DNA from: Rhyacophila brunnea | Lineage: Eukaryota; Arthropoda; Insecta; Trichoptera; Rhyacophilidae | DNA length: 64,000 nucleotides | Reading direction: 5' to 3' | Assembly (NCBI GenBank): GCA_022495005.1 | Contig: JAGYXB010001049.1 | Coordinates: 62,001 to 126,000 of the forward strand | In this document: positions 1-10,801 of the stretch, piece after piece | Layout of the letters: the number at the start of each line of letters is the position of its first letter | Numbering within the stretch: position 1 is the stretch's first letter | Translations under genes and position numbers: made by a program | Notes under the pieces: model-generated | The model's input: the letters and a program-made list of their open reading frames with translations, nothing else | Told to the model about the DNA's origin: nothing | The model's database searches: none

Positions 1-1140
1 GCATTCACGCAATGGTTGTCGTCTGTCACAGAAAATATTAATCAAACTATGCATTATCAATTTAGTGGAAAACCAGATGCTCTTGTTTTTCATATACCGC
101 AGGTTTGATAGATTTTTTTAAAAAACTTTTTAATAAATTTTCATTTAAAAGGTTTAACAGTATATTATTTTTCTTACTTTTGATAGATGCTTCAATATGG
201 AAACTGTGTTAATTGACCTTTATTTTCAATTTTAACTATTTGCTAAAACCCTATGCAAGCCGAGGAAAGGATGAACATAACAATCATCTATTCACTGGAT
301 TCAAACACACATACAATGCACCATATCTGTGGAAGACATGTTCATATTTCTAAAATGTTGATATGATAAGTATTTTGTGTACAACATTTGGGTAAACAGC
401 ATTCCACCATTTTATTTTCAGTTGTTCTTTGAATGTTTACAAGAAAGAATAAACATGGGTGCAGTGAAAAGACGATTACCAAATCATACTTCGGAATTTG
501 TACGGAAAGATGCAGTGCCTCTAGGAAAGTTTACAAAGTACACTTGGAACATTATTAATATATTCCATTTAAAAAAGATATTTGACACATCTCATGTAAG
601 TTTCAACGGAAATTTATTATATTTTACTTGTAATTGCACCATTTGTTTCATGATAATATTTTTAATATTGAACCATATCCTTGCCTTTCCAAACAAGGGT
701 GATACATCACTATTTGGTAAACCCTTGTGTTTTACTTAGTATAACCCTTTCTTTAATTTCAGATACAATTAGAAATAACTCGATTCTTTAAGCAAAACTT
801 AGATGGAACATTTACTCATATAGTTAAGGTACCAAGTACGGAAACATCGCCAGAAAAACCAGCAAAAATGAAAAAAAACCATTCTAAAAAACTAATGCAA
901 CCTCCACTAAACACTGGTAAGGCAAATATAAAGCCAGGATCCCTGATAACCTATCTGAGAGTTGGCTTTACAGAACCCAATCAAAATGTCCCAACTCCAT
1001 TTTGCATCGAGTGGATACCGAATTTGTTGCCCAAAACTAAAATTGGTGAATTGCGGCTCGTGTTTGAATATGGCCGTAAAACAAACTATGTGCCGCAAGA
1101 TTCAGCTGCAAGGGTTGTATATAAAATACTGAAATTATAA
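1..1140 (+). CDS. C2orf42: C2orf42-like protein, C-terminal part (three exons, 5' end outside window)
   Basis: Exons 1-102, 422-595 and 763-1140, with GT-AG borders (CAG|gt at 102/103, ttttcag before 422, CAT|gtaag at 595/596, atttcag before 763). The reading frame stays open across all three and gives 217 residues ending in TAA. The protein follows the conserved C-terminal region of vertebrate C2orf42 almost motif for motif: [19 protein letters not shown], then [17 protein letters not shown], then [19 protein letters not shown] and [10 protein letters not shown]2orf42 is a conserved metazoan protein without an established biochemical role; its N-terminal cysteine-rich part would lie upstream of base 1. 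The vertebrate protein has an extra acidic tail that is not obvious here, so the insect protein ends soon after the FEYG block. A foldback MITE starts about 30 bp after the stop, so the 3' UTR probably runs into it. Identity is confident, function unknown. Confidence 0.9.
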
Positions 1141-1172
1141 TTACCAAAAGCTCTGGAAACTTCCATTAAGGC

Positions 1173-1666
1173 GGATCCTTATACCAGCAGAGGCACCTAG
1201 CGGAAAAATACGAAGCTTGCAATTTGAGACATTTTACATACCCTACGTTTTTATTTATATCAAATTTTATTTTAGGTCCCAATATTGAAGCTCGATTTGA
1301 TATAAATAAAAAGGATTTCAAGTTATACACATTTATATTTTTATAACAATCAATGTTTTTTAAAATGAATATAAAAAATATTAAAACGATGAATTAGTCA
1401 AAAATCTACACGGTGAAAAATTTAAAACTTAATAAACTAAATTTTAATAATAAATATGACCATAAAATATAATGTAATAATAACGTAACTGTGGACATAA
1501 ATATGTAACAAATTCACATTTTTTTTACAATTGTAAGCTTAGTTTTTTTTTCTAATGTATTCAGATACATTTTTATTAATTAATACAGTTTAAATTATAA
1601 ATTATCAAAAAAATGTCTCAAATTGCAAGCCTCGTATTTTTCCGCTCTCTACTGGTATAAGGATCC
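1173..1666. repeat. Foldback MITE, copy 1
   Basis: The two ends are inverted copies of each other: GGATCCTTATACCAG at 1173-1187 faces CTGGTATAAGGATCC at 1652-1666, and a further 35 bp or so inside also pair (GCGGAAAAATACGA... TTTGAGACATTT against its complement at about 1615-1645). The interior is very AT-rich and non-coding. A second, partly truncated copy lies at 63259-63640. Family not assigned. Confidence 0.75.
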
Positions 1667-1859
1667 CCGTTAATGAACAATGTAAAGAGATTTTGTATGT
1701 ACCTATTATGATTTCCACTAAACCTAGTCAATTAATGATGTAAATTACAAATTTTAATTAATTTACCTACTTTATAATTGATTTATATACAATGCTTTTT
1801 TATTTAAAATTTAATTGAAATAAATGAAAATATCTGATATAATTTTGTTCTTTTCCTAC

Positions 1860-2560
1860 CTACCTCAGATTAATTTCACCTGAATGACATATAAACATTA
1901 CATTGGGGTTCACAACACATGTTTTGCGTGTCTCGTTGTTGAGGGACGAGACTGCTTTGGTTTGGGGATGACCAGGAGGTGTAGATGGAGAGATGAGAAG
2001 TCGAGATTTAGTGGTTGCTCCGATGGATAGAGGAGCGAGTTTTATTTGCAGCGTAAACAGTCGGTACAAGAGTATATTACTAAGGCGTTATGTTACAATA
2101 CTTATGATACTGTTCCGAGGTCCGAACTCGGTGGAATAAAACCGTGCGGAGCGACTGACACGAAGCTTACTGATCGGACTGAGATTATGATTGATACTAA
2201 TAGGTATTTAGACTGACTAACTCACAACTATGACCCGCTAATTATATGCATGAATATTCAGTGTATTGCGAGTCATTGTTGATCAAGTTTGCAATTGAGA
2301 AATCTGCTGGCCTCTGCCGCTTCGATCCCATTGAATAATGTCACGCGTGTAGAATATGCTGATTGTAGATATGACGATTGTTGATTTGAAATGACTTGCT
2401 AATTCTTAGCCGGCTCGTGCGAGTGCATCAGAACTCGCCGCATGTCGAATTCGTCGATGTGACGTCATTGCCATCCACATAACAAACGTTGTCAAATGGA
2501 GTTTCGCAGATCGCAGCTGACAAGGTCAGAAGTCATTGGCCACTACACATGCTAGTGTAC
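1860..2560 (-). repeat. Possible LTR-retrotransposon scrap (solo LTR-like)
   Basis: This 0.7-kb block is clearly richer in G+C than its surroundings. Read on the minus strand it has LTR-like elements in order: a TGTAGTGG-like start near 2548, a TCAGT-rich initiator-like stretch near 2160-2210, an AATAAA near 2045, and a short open frame down to 1860. I could not find a clean 5'-TG...CA-3' boundary, a target duplication or a primer-binding site, so this is only a suggestion. Confidence 0.25.
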
Positions 2561-3264
2561 CTACTTTGAATGTATGAACATGTAAAATTATTTTATGTTA
2601 TATAGAAAAAGTTATCTAAGTACCTAGATATGAATGTCCATTGGATACAAAATATTCTTTTCACTTTAAACTTACTTATCTAAGTATAACTTTTTAACGT
2701 GCTGCGCCATACATCAATTTCACCAGTATAGTAATCTGCTGCTCTCAGTTGACAGCTAAGCAATTACCCAATTGAGGCTGTGGTAAATTTAGTACACCAT
2801 GCATTTCAAGCATCGAACACAAGCCAAATTAACTCAATACATTAGAGGATAAACCACGGAAGTCATGTTTGGACTTTTGTTCAGGAGAGTGATTTTTGTG
2901 TAGGTTAAATGTTTGAAACTCTATAACTTTTTTAATAACTATAATAATGAGGGTCTGTAAACGGTATCATTCATAATTAAATTTATTTTTGACCGTATTA
3001 TGGATAGAAAGACCATATCATATAGAATTAATAAATTAATGGACTTCCGTGTTTCATGTTCTAACACATAATGTAGAAGTACCACTAAGCAAATACTTCA
3101 CCTATAAGATAATACACGGAAGTCCATGTAGGTATAAATTATTTTTATTTCCTGTGCATCATATTATTAATAATTATTTTATTATAAATACACAAAATAT
3201 TTCTATAAGTCTAAATATGAAAAGGAATTATATTTTTTTTTAATTTACATAAGTACAACATTAT

Positions 3265-3663
3265 TTGAAATTTATTATTGAAAAAAATCAACGCAATGAG
3301 AATTATTCCTGGTCATTCTCCGGGATATCAGCTGATGTGGAATTCTATCATAAAATTTTTGAAATTCTCGAGAACACGGACACCGGACACAATGGTTTTG
3401 CCTCAAAGCTCTGTCAGCTTGGCCTAATAGAATCTCCGACTTGCTTATGTGCCGAATGCCTCTGGGAGTGTTTCCATACATCGGTTGAAAGAGAAGAGCT
3501 TCTCAAGTCGGTTCGACTCTCAGTTGGACCGGTCGGCCATTGCGACTTGGTATATACGGGGGAAAATTTGTCATTTTTTAAAAAGTTTGCGGCGTTTTAC
3601 GGTGAGCGAGAAGGTTGGAGGTCCACAGTTTGGAAATCTTCATCAGAGAACTTCGCCTTATAA
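3265..3663 (+). pseudogene. Degenerate reverse-transcriptase 3'-end fragment (non-LTR type), uncertain
   Basis: A 132-residue open frame contains TGHNGFASKLCQLGLIESP followed by a cysteine-containing stretch. This resembles the segment downstream of the polymerase domain in many non-LTR retrotransposons (TGHG-F---L-RLGL-ES--C--C). The following residues drift and the neighbouring frame (3449-3694) continues the similarity in part, as expected for a frameshifted relic. It lies inside the 5.8-kb TIR element, so it is either a nested insertion or captured sequence. No other domain of a LINE is visible nearby. Confidence 0.4.
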
Positions 3664-3686
3664 CGTAGATAACCAGCGCCATCTTA

Positions 3687-4480
3687 AAATATAAATAAAA
3701 AAGGTGTGCCATCAATATTCATTTTTCGAGCCACAAAAGGAGCTGAAGATGATCCATACAAAGAGCAATAATTGTTTATATCATTAAACTCTATGTTAAT
3801 AACTTTAAAAGGCTTGTTTCTTTTACATGTCCTTACAAACTGAACCCAATCCCATGGAGTAACAATTATCTGCATACCGTTCAGCATCTTTTTTGACGTT
3901 CTGTCGTAGAGTGGTCAGTGTCGATCTCCTTGTGTGTATGGCCTCGTAATAGGAATTTGTGATTTATGGTAGGAATGGTTTTCAGAAACCATCATGATAT
4001 TCCTATTTTGGCCAGGGCAATTAATTATCATACCAAATCGTCAGCTCTTCAATATTTGCTAAAACATTGCTAGATGCCAATTTCATCAAGCAGCAGCCGA
4101 TCTTATTGCCACCCCTTCCACTTTTTATTTAATCCACATCAGTGTTGTGTCTCACTCACCACTTGCATCATCGTAAATTGTAAAATTCAGAGTCCACAAT
4201 TTTCTCAGATGGAAACTATATGGAGTAGGTAAACACTTCTCCAAGTCAACCATTATTACTTTCATACTGGTAAATTTTTCATTTGCAAGAGTTTTATCAA
4301 TCTTATTTAATTGCAGCTGCTTCCTGTATGTGGTCTTCCAAAGGGTGTCTTTGAATTTCTTTTTCTTCAAAAGAAATATTAACATCTTTAAGACTCATCT
4401 TAGGGCTATCGCAGGCGTCACAGGTATCATTGCTTGGCAAATGAAACCTGAATTAAAATTTTATTTAATTGAAAATCCAT
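3687..4480 (-). pseudogene. Decayed transposase-like gene (DNC-GQNRN family) of the 5.8-kb element
   Basis: Minus-strand frames, read from 4480 downwards, give pieces in a consistent order: KVIMVDLEKCLPTP with RKLWTLNFTIYDDASGE (about 4152-4265), then EELTIWYDN and, after a 4-base frame shift, CPGQNRNIMMV (about 4005-4060), then VTPWDWVQFVRTCKRNKPF (about 3800-3870). I recall this order (a VDL-K-LPTP block, a DNC-GQN block, and a -P-DW-- block before a KPF segment) from a large family of uncharacterised arthropod proteins that behave like transposon genes. At least two frame breaks and several stops make this copy dead. The N-terminus is not recognised. It sits between the TIRs of the 5.8-kb element and is the best candidate for its former transposase; that link is inference. 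Confidence 0.5.
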
Positions 4481-4732
4481 TTTGAACAGGTATATGGCGA
4501 TAGAGCCACAATTTTGGGTACATTCATGTGGTTATATTCTTTAAAGAATAAATCAAACATTTTTGCAATACTTATTTATGTAGCTGTATCACCCGGCGCT
4601 GCCTGGGAGTTACGTAGAGTGCAAAAGATTGAATTTAAAAAAGTAAAAAAATATATTTTAGATTTTTATTTTTTTATATATTTATTGCATTTAAATATCT
4701 TAAAAAGTAGTACAAATTCAATTTATTATTAT

Positions 4733-4799
4733 AAAACTGTCCCCGGGGAGCAACGGGTTAAAACTGAAATTCGGGACCTTGACCACGCACTCCGGCTCT
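4733..4799 (+). repeat. 65-bp direct repeat, copy 1
   Basis: The stretch from TAAAACTGTCCCC through GGGTTAAA to CACGCACTCCG is repeated at 7916-7983 in the same orientation with roughly 80% identity by eye. Both copies lie in the 5.8-kb element. Origin unknown. Confidence 0.6.
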
Positions 4800-5629
4800 G
4801 ATGCCACTACATACAGTTATTGTCTGTGAGTGAAGCATTCCGATCTATGAGTAACACGTTGCCCGTGCCAACCTGCCGGTTATTAATTTTAATAACACAA
4901 TTATTTGCATCTAACCAGTGGCGGCCGGTGATAATAAAATCAGGGAGTGCAAATATGCATTTTCCTTTTCGTGGTATTGAAAAAAATTGGCAATAGCTTT
5001 CATGGTGGAGGTAGGCGTATGTTAAACGACGCTTACATTCACGGACAGCATTTATTTGTTGCCAAAGTTACAAAGTTCAAGTCTCTGGTATGATAAGTAT
5101 GATGTAATGAAGTACACACTATTTTCGATTTTCATTGTAACTAATTACACTTCATATGTGCTGACATAGTTACCATATTTGTCACTCCTAACTTCCATAA
5201 ATCGTAACTTATGTAAGTATTTTAGATATGTGTCATTGAGAAAAAGCCGCAAACTCCTCATTTGTCATCCCACATTATTCTCATATAAGTGCTGTATTAT
5301 TTTTACAAATTCTATGGATCATTAATTTTCCAACGGGATTGATTTGGACTTGTTACTATCTGTTAAAAATTTGCTACTACTTTAGTACACCTCAACTCCA
5401 GAATTGCACTCCAAATGAGACTGATTTGAAAGACATTCAACGTCAAAAATAATAGTATAAGTAGGTACTTACATAAAAAGTTGTAGTACCCACATGTTAT
5501 TATGCAAAGGTTATTAACAGTATATTATTATATGTATTAAGTTACTTATTTACTTTGCTGTAGATTTATATTCAAATTATTTAGAGTTTAATTTTTAAAT
5601 GTAAAATAATTATAAAATTGGTATTTGTA

Positions 5630-6933
5630 CGAGGGTGGGTCAATAATTCCTTTGAAAAAAGCAATAAAACAGTTTTTATTTTTGTATTTTTTTTTATTTC
5701 TCAACATAATCTCCTTGGAGCTCAATACACTTGGTTAGACGTTTCTCAATTTTTTTTAAACCGTCAGAAAAATAAGTTTTCGGAAGGTCCTCAAAATAAG
5801 CATTTGTCCGATCGATGACTTCTTCATTTGAAAAAAAACGTTGTCCACTTAGCCATTTTTTTAAGTTTGGGAAAAGGAAAAAGTCACTGGGGGCTAAATC
5901 TGGCGAATACGGTGGGTGGTCGACCAATTCGAACTTCAATTCTTCAATTTTAGCCATTGATCGTAAACATGTGTGAACACGGGCATTGTCCTGATGAAAG
6001 AGGATTTTTTTCCTGTTTAAATGAGGCCGTTTTTCTTCAATTTTGTTTTTTAGCTGGTCCAATAAAGATGCATAATAATCCCCTGTTATTGTTTTTCCTT
6101 TTTCCAAATAGTCAACGAAAATAATTTCACGTGCATCCCAAAATACAGTAGCCATAACCTTACCAGCTGATTTTACGGTTTTCGCCTTCTTTGGACATGG
6201 TTCGCCTTTCGCAATCCACTGCTTTGACTGTTCTTTCATCTCGGGAGTATAGTGGTGTATCCATGTTTCATCTACAATCACAAAGCGACGAAAAAATTCA
6301 TCCGGATTGCGTTGCATGAGCGACAACAGGGCTTTAGAGGCCACCACCCTATTGCGTTTATTGTCGACTGTGAGCAAACGCGGCACCCATCTTGCAGAAA
6401 TTTTTTTCATGCCCAATTTGTCATGTAAAATAGAAATGACGCTACCTTTTGAGATCCCTGTAACCTCAATTATCTCACTCAACTTTAATCTTCGGTCACT
6501 TAACACCATATCGTGGATTTTATTGATCATTTCTGGTGTAGTCACCTCTACAGGACGTCCTGAGCGTGGTTCATCCTTTGTTGATGTACGACCACGTTTA
6601 AATTCATTTAACCAGTTATAAATAGTTGCAAGTGAAGGAGCAGATATGCCGTGAACTAAATCCAACTCATTTTTTATTTCCTTTGCTGTTAACCCTTTTA
6701 TATTAAAATGTTTAATAACAGCTCTAAACTCAATTTTCTCCATTTTCCATTTTTCCATTTTCCACAAGCAAATTTTTTTTTTTAAATGTACGAGAAACAC
6801 ACAACAACCCGACCAATCTGATTGAAACTTCGCAGCATACTGAATCGGTAGTGCCGCTGCATGAAAACAAGCCGCTTACAGTACTAGTCGCGCCACCTGT
6901 CGGCTTTTCTAAGGACTTATTGACCCACCCTCG
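5630..6933 (-). mobile_element. mariner element, copy 1 (structurally complete)
   Basis: A 1304-bp element bounded by inverted ends CGAGGGTGGGTCAATAATTC (5630) and its near-complement ending CCCACCCTCG (6933), each flanked by TA (5628-5629, 6934-6935). It contains one long minus-strand transposase frame that is fully open. It is inserted in the 5.8-kb TIR element. A second copy at 53162-54449 has the same ends but a broken gene. Confidence 0.95.
5694..6758 (-). CDS. mariner transposase, apparently intact
   Basis: The frame encodes 354 residues from the first ATG (6758); a Met five codons later is equally plausible. The open frame extends 14 codons further upstream but only to a GTG. Length is normal for mariner (about 345-355 aa). 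The N-terminal half has a helix-turn-helix DNA-binding region, with a paired-type HTH pattern ending in a TTPEMINKIHDMV block. The catalytic triad is complete: Asp163 in VDETWIHHY, Asp257 in HQDNARVHT, and Asp292 in YSPDLAPSDFF, with exactly 34 residues between the second and third Asp (D34D, mariner hallmark). A WVPRLL block corresponds to the WVPHEL linker motif. No stop or frameshift was seen. The enzyme would bind the TIRs and cut and paste the element at TA. Whether it is expressed cannot be told. Confidence 0.93.
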   Translation of the reverse strand: MEKWKMEKIEFRAVIKHFNIKGLTAKEIKNELDLVHGISAPSLATIYNWLNEFKRGRTSTKDEPRSGRPVEVTTPEMINKIHDMVLSDRRLKLSEIIEVTGISKGSVISILHDKLGMKKISARWVPRLLTVDNKRNRVVASKALLSLMQRNPDEFFRRFVIVDETWIHHYTPEMKEQSKQWIAKGEPCPKKAKTVKSAGKVMATVFWDAREIIFVDYLEKGKTITGDYYASLLDQLKNKIEEKRPHLNRKKILFHQDNARVHTCLRSMAKIEELKFELVDHPPYSPDLAPSDFFLFPNLKKWLSGQRFFSNEEVIDRTNAYFEDLPKTYFSDGLKKIEKRLTKCIELQGDYVEK

Positions 6934-7443
6934 TATGTTGAGATTGCTATTTGATGATCACACTATTACTCTAATCGATATTTTGATTGATTCAATATTA
7001 GTATGGCATCATATTACAACGGAGCATTTACCACATAACGTATGAAATAATAATATAGTATTTTTAAATACTGAGCGGGAAAGTTATACCTACTTTATAG
7101 GCGCGTACGTACAATATTTTAAACGTGCCAGTCAACGCGTGATCTATCGACTATGATTAGAAGCTCTCGGGGGGAGAACACTGCTCAAAGCAAGCTAAAA
7201 ATTGTACGTTCATTGCGCTAACATATCGGCAGCATGCAAAAAAAACCGTGTACGGGCAGGCAGGACAGATCCTCTTTAACACATTCAACAAATACTATGA
7301 AAGACGTACGTGTATTCATCCAGCTTCGCGCCCGGTCAAAAATACTACAGAAATATACGTGCATACGCATAGAGGACGGGCGACAAATTAAAGATGTTTT
7401 ACATTAACTAACTACTTATTACAATATGTAGGTGAATACGTAC

Positions 7444-7707
7444 ATATCGCACCGTGAGTGTAAAACCAACATATCTGCAAATTTTTCAATTTCGAGATTA
7501 AATGCAAAACAACTGCAGAGGTCGTGAACCTGATCATGTAAAAGTGAAGTAACTGAAAGAACATGCAATATAATGTAGGTATATACCAAATATTATGTTT
7601 TTTTTTTAGAAAATCTATTTCTCCTAACAAAACGAAGACTTCAAACCCTAATATATCCAAAATATGTCTTTTGCAGATGCGTTGGTTTTACACTCACGGT
7701 GCGATAT
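7444..7707. repeat. Small MITE with 36-bp inverted ends
   Basis: ATATCGCACCGTGAGTGTAA at 7444 continues to about 7480 and is matched in inverted orientation by 7672-7707 (ending TTACACTCACGGTGCGATAT). The interior is non-coding. Only this copy was noticed in the window. Confidence 0.75.
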
Positions 7708-7915
7708 TATTACATATAATAATTTGGGAGATCAGTGCACCCTTTGCTCCTATACAAGAGCCGTCCCTGCATCTAACTTTACCATTTGACCTCCGATCAA
7801 GCTGAAATAAACGCCAATATTTTTTAAATGTAAACATTCTAGCGACATTTTCATTAAAAAATGGGGGTTGCAGCATTAACTTCCGCGTTTCAAGACTTTT
7901 TTTCCGCAAAAACCG

Positions 7916-7983
7916 TAAAACTGTCCCCAGGGTGCAACGGGTTAAATCTGAAATTTGAGACCCCAATCACGCACTCCGTCTCG
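7916..7983 (+). repeat. 65-bp direct repeat, copy 2
   Basis: Counterpart of 4733-4799: TAAAACTGTCCCC, then CAACGGGTTAAA, then CACGCACTCCG in the same order and spacing. Confidence 0.6.
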
Positions 7984-8258
7984 TCGACCCACGTCTTCTG
8001 TCCAAATTTTGTCGAAATTCGACTGCGCGTGTGGATTTGTACAAAGAAAAACGAAAATTATAGTATAGATAATAATTATGTACCTACCTAACGTTTGTTG
8101 GACTTCCGTGTTTATGGAATTATTATAATGGTTTATTAACATTTTTCTTAGAGCATAAACATCGTAAAAAGAACGCCCGTTGTTTATACACTAAAGTGAA
8201 TTGGACTTCAGTGATTTTTTAATTAGCTATATCAGTTAATTTACTACTTATGGACTTC

Positions 8259-8505
8259 TTTCTTTTTTTTCTTTCGACCATGTCCAATCCTAATAGGATC
8301 ATATGGGCCTCCACAGAGTGGAGGTTTGTATTGACAGATTTTTGTTTTTACGAGAAATGGATGTCAGCCACTTGCTCAACCTATTAGGTCCATACTCTGA
8401 CTCATACACAAATTGAAAAACAATATGTTTACTTGCCAGACCCAGGATTCGAACCTGGGACCCTCGACTCTATAGGCCGGCATTTAAGCCACTCGGCCAT
8501 CGTGG
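8259..8505 (-). mobile_element. tRNA-derived SINE, copy 1
   Basis: On the minus strand the head starts near 8505 with an A-box-like GATGGCCGAGTGGCTT and, about 40 bp on, a B-box GGTTCGAATCC: a class-II tRNA-like RNA polymerase III promoter. A unique body follows, with the conserved word ACAGATTTTTGTTTTTACGA (plus-strand reading), and a short A/T-rich tail near 8260. The 8-bp sequence TGGACTTC occurs on both sides (8251-8258 and 8506-8513), a good target duplication. Relatives with the same body are at 30778-30936 and 38546-38753. Confidence 0.85.
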
Positions 8506-8617
8506 TGGACTTCAGTGTTTCATAACTTCATTTGTGAAATGAAATAAAAAAATATTTTCTGCATATTTAACCCAGAAACGGTAAAAACTGGACTTCCGTG
8601 GTTTACCCTCTAATGTA

Positions 8618-10801
8618 CAGAACTGCTTTCAATATTTTTACACTTATACAAATATGTTACAAAGACCGTGATCTAACAGATGATTAACTTTGTTAGTATG
8701 CAGAGGTCCTTAGTGGAAGTGGAGGTGGGATGGATTACAGTGACGACGAGAATTCTGTGCACAGTTACACTAGAATCAGTAGCTTAATCAATAAGGGCCC
8801 ATTACTTTGGAAGTGAAAAATTAGAATTCAAATTCCACTCGGTCCTAATGTTTGTTGTAATAACTGTCAAGAAAAACGAACAATTCTCAAACTCCAATGG
8901 AATATCCCAACAACTCTCAAATACTGATGAAATTCACAATGAGACACACATAACACTCTACTTGCTTACTTGCATACGAAATAACATTTTATTTTGAGTA
9001 TCTTTTGCTGATTCCATTATGGCAAAATCAGGCACCTCCTAAAAAGAAATGTGTTCGAAAATAGAGAAAAACAAAAGGTTTTACTTCTGTCATGGACAAG
9101 TTGACAATAATAATTGTTCAATTATTGAAGTTGTATTTGTGAAATATTGTCGCAAACAAAAGATAAAATCTTCAGCGTTTTAATCTAATATAAATGGTAT
9201 TCTTATTATGTATCCTGCAAACTTTCGGTAGCCTCTCTTGTAATTTTTAATCTTTTGATAATATCTATTGATTTTATTTTCAAATTAAGTCTGCAGGAAA
9301 TTTCCTTTTGTATGTCTCTAACTCAAGAAATGGCAGTGTTTTCTTAAATGAAGAAAAGATGACCTTTTATTAAATATCTTAAATACCAATTATCTCGTTT
9401 TGAAAAAAATTTTGAGATACTGTACTCGTATACTACGTATATACTACGATTTTGAGTACATATTAAAACGACATTTAATTTTCAATTCATTTATTCATAA
9501 CAAGTTATTTTCTACATTTTCTAATAATTATTTAAGTATACATATTTACATTTTAAGCACCTTGCTTATATCACTTCTTTCTGTATCGCATGTTTTTAAT
9601 TATTGATTTATTGATCCCCTATCAAGACATACAAAGATTTAATAATTATATTGGAAGACTTAACAGCGAGCCCATCAACTAAACACTGAGTCAAAAACAA
9701 TAACAGAAACAGAGTGAATTTGTATACATCAAGTTCATACAAATTGTAATGTCTAAAATGGCATTTCTATCATTTTTTGTATGCAGTAGTTCTTCGAACA
9801 ATACGGTACTGTTAAAAAACAAAAACTGAAAGAATGTTAACATAAAAAATGGTCTAATTTTTAACTAAAATTAATTTCATTATGACGTAATAACATTTTA
9901 TTTTGTCCTTTCATCATAATATATTTATATTCTCATCAAGTTTTTAACGTCCAGTCCGTCATAGGCTTTTTTTATTGCATTTTACATAAAATGTAAAATT
10001 AAAAATCAATCTTAAATTACCTTTTAAAATTAAGCAAAATATATTTCTTAAAAAGCTACATAATACTACACATTCCAATATAAAATTGTATTTTTTATGC
10101 TTTCATAATTAATTCCATGGGGAGAAAAGAAAGTATTGAGAGGCATTGTTGAAATTACATTGAGATGTAAATTATGTGTAATAAGTGTCATATATAAAAA
10201 ATATTATAATTTGTGGTTATAATAATAATTGTGATATCATCCAGCCACGTGTGAAAAATAATAAGTAATACTTTTTACGTCCCCATAGTTTAAATTTATT
10301 GCTTATAATTAAAAACATCAAATAATTATTTTGTAATATGGTATCCTTAGAATAAATAAGTCCCCGATTAGGTTAAGTAAAATAATAAATAAGCTCCACT
10401 TGGGTAATAAGTTCCTAATTCTAATTCTATTGTACATAATGCATATTATGCAATAAGTTTGGTACACTTTACATAAAAAATATACATATCTCCACGTGAT
10501 CAAATATAATTTAATGATAACAAAATATTGTATATTATTCATAGATAAAAACTAGATAAGTGATTAACCTTATAGGAAACATTTTTTCATGGCTTAGTAT
10601 ACCGAACAAGGAACTACATATCTCTAAGTGGCCGAAACTACGCATGTTGTTTGTTAATGAAAATGGTATTTTATGAATAGTAATGGTAACTTTAATAATA
10701 AAAATGGTATTGCAAAATTATCAGTAGGTACCTACCTACCTAATGATTTTTAAGAAAATATTCGAACCAAAGATGTTTACAATGATTGTTTTTTGAACAT
10801 A
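8618..10801. other. Gene-free AT-rich stretch
   Basis: No coding region, RNA gene or clear repeat boundary was recognised here. All frames are short and of low complexity. Confidence 0.6.

Larger units (their letters stand above)
2840..8615. mobile_element. 5.8-kb DNA transposon with 26-bp TIRs, TA target duplication and subterminal repeats
   Basis: The outermost bases pair over 26 positions with one mismatch, counting the A of the flanking TA: left starts CATTAGAGG and continues ATAAACCACGGAAGTC to 2864; right is its complement at 8591-8615. Both ends are flanked by TA (2838-2839 and 8616-8617), as expected for a TA target duplication. The 11-bp word GGACTTCCGTG from the inner part of the TIR recurs below each end in both orientations: 3041 (+), 3115-3125 (-), 8100 (+), and as GGACTTCAGTG at 8203 and 8507. 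Inside are a decayed transposase-like gene on the minus strand (3687-4480), a younger mariner (5630-6933), a SINE (8259-8505), a small MITE (7444-7707) and a pair of 65-bp direct repeats. Without the mariner the element is about 4.5 kb. I cannot assign it to a named superfamily. Confidence 0.7.

Noticed and set aside
1860..2560. Full LTR retrotransposon
   Set aside because: No paired LTRs, primer-binding site, target duplication or gag/pol motif; kept only as a low-confidence scrap.
3684..3887. Resemblance of PWDWVQF to parvovirus/densovirus capsid motifs
   Set aside because: The flanking blocks (VDLEK-LPTP, DNC-GQN) fit the transposon-like family in the right order, and no other viral feature is present.
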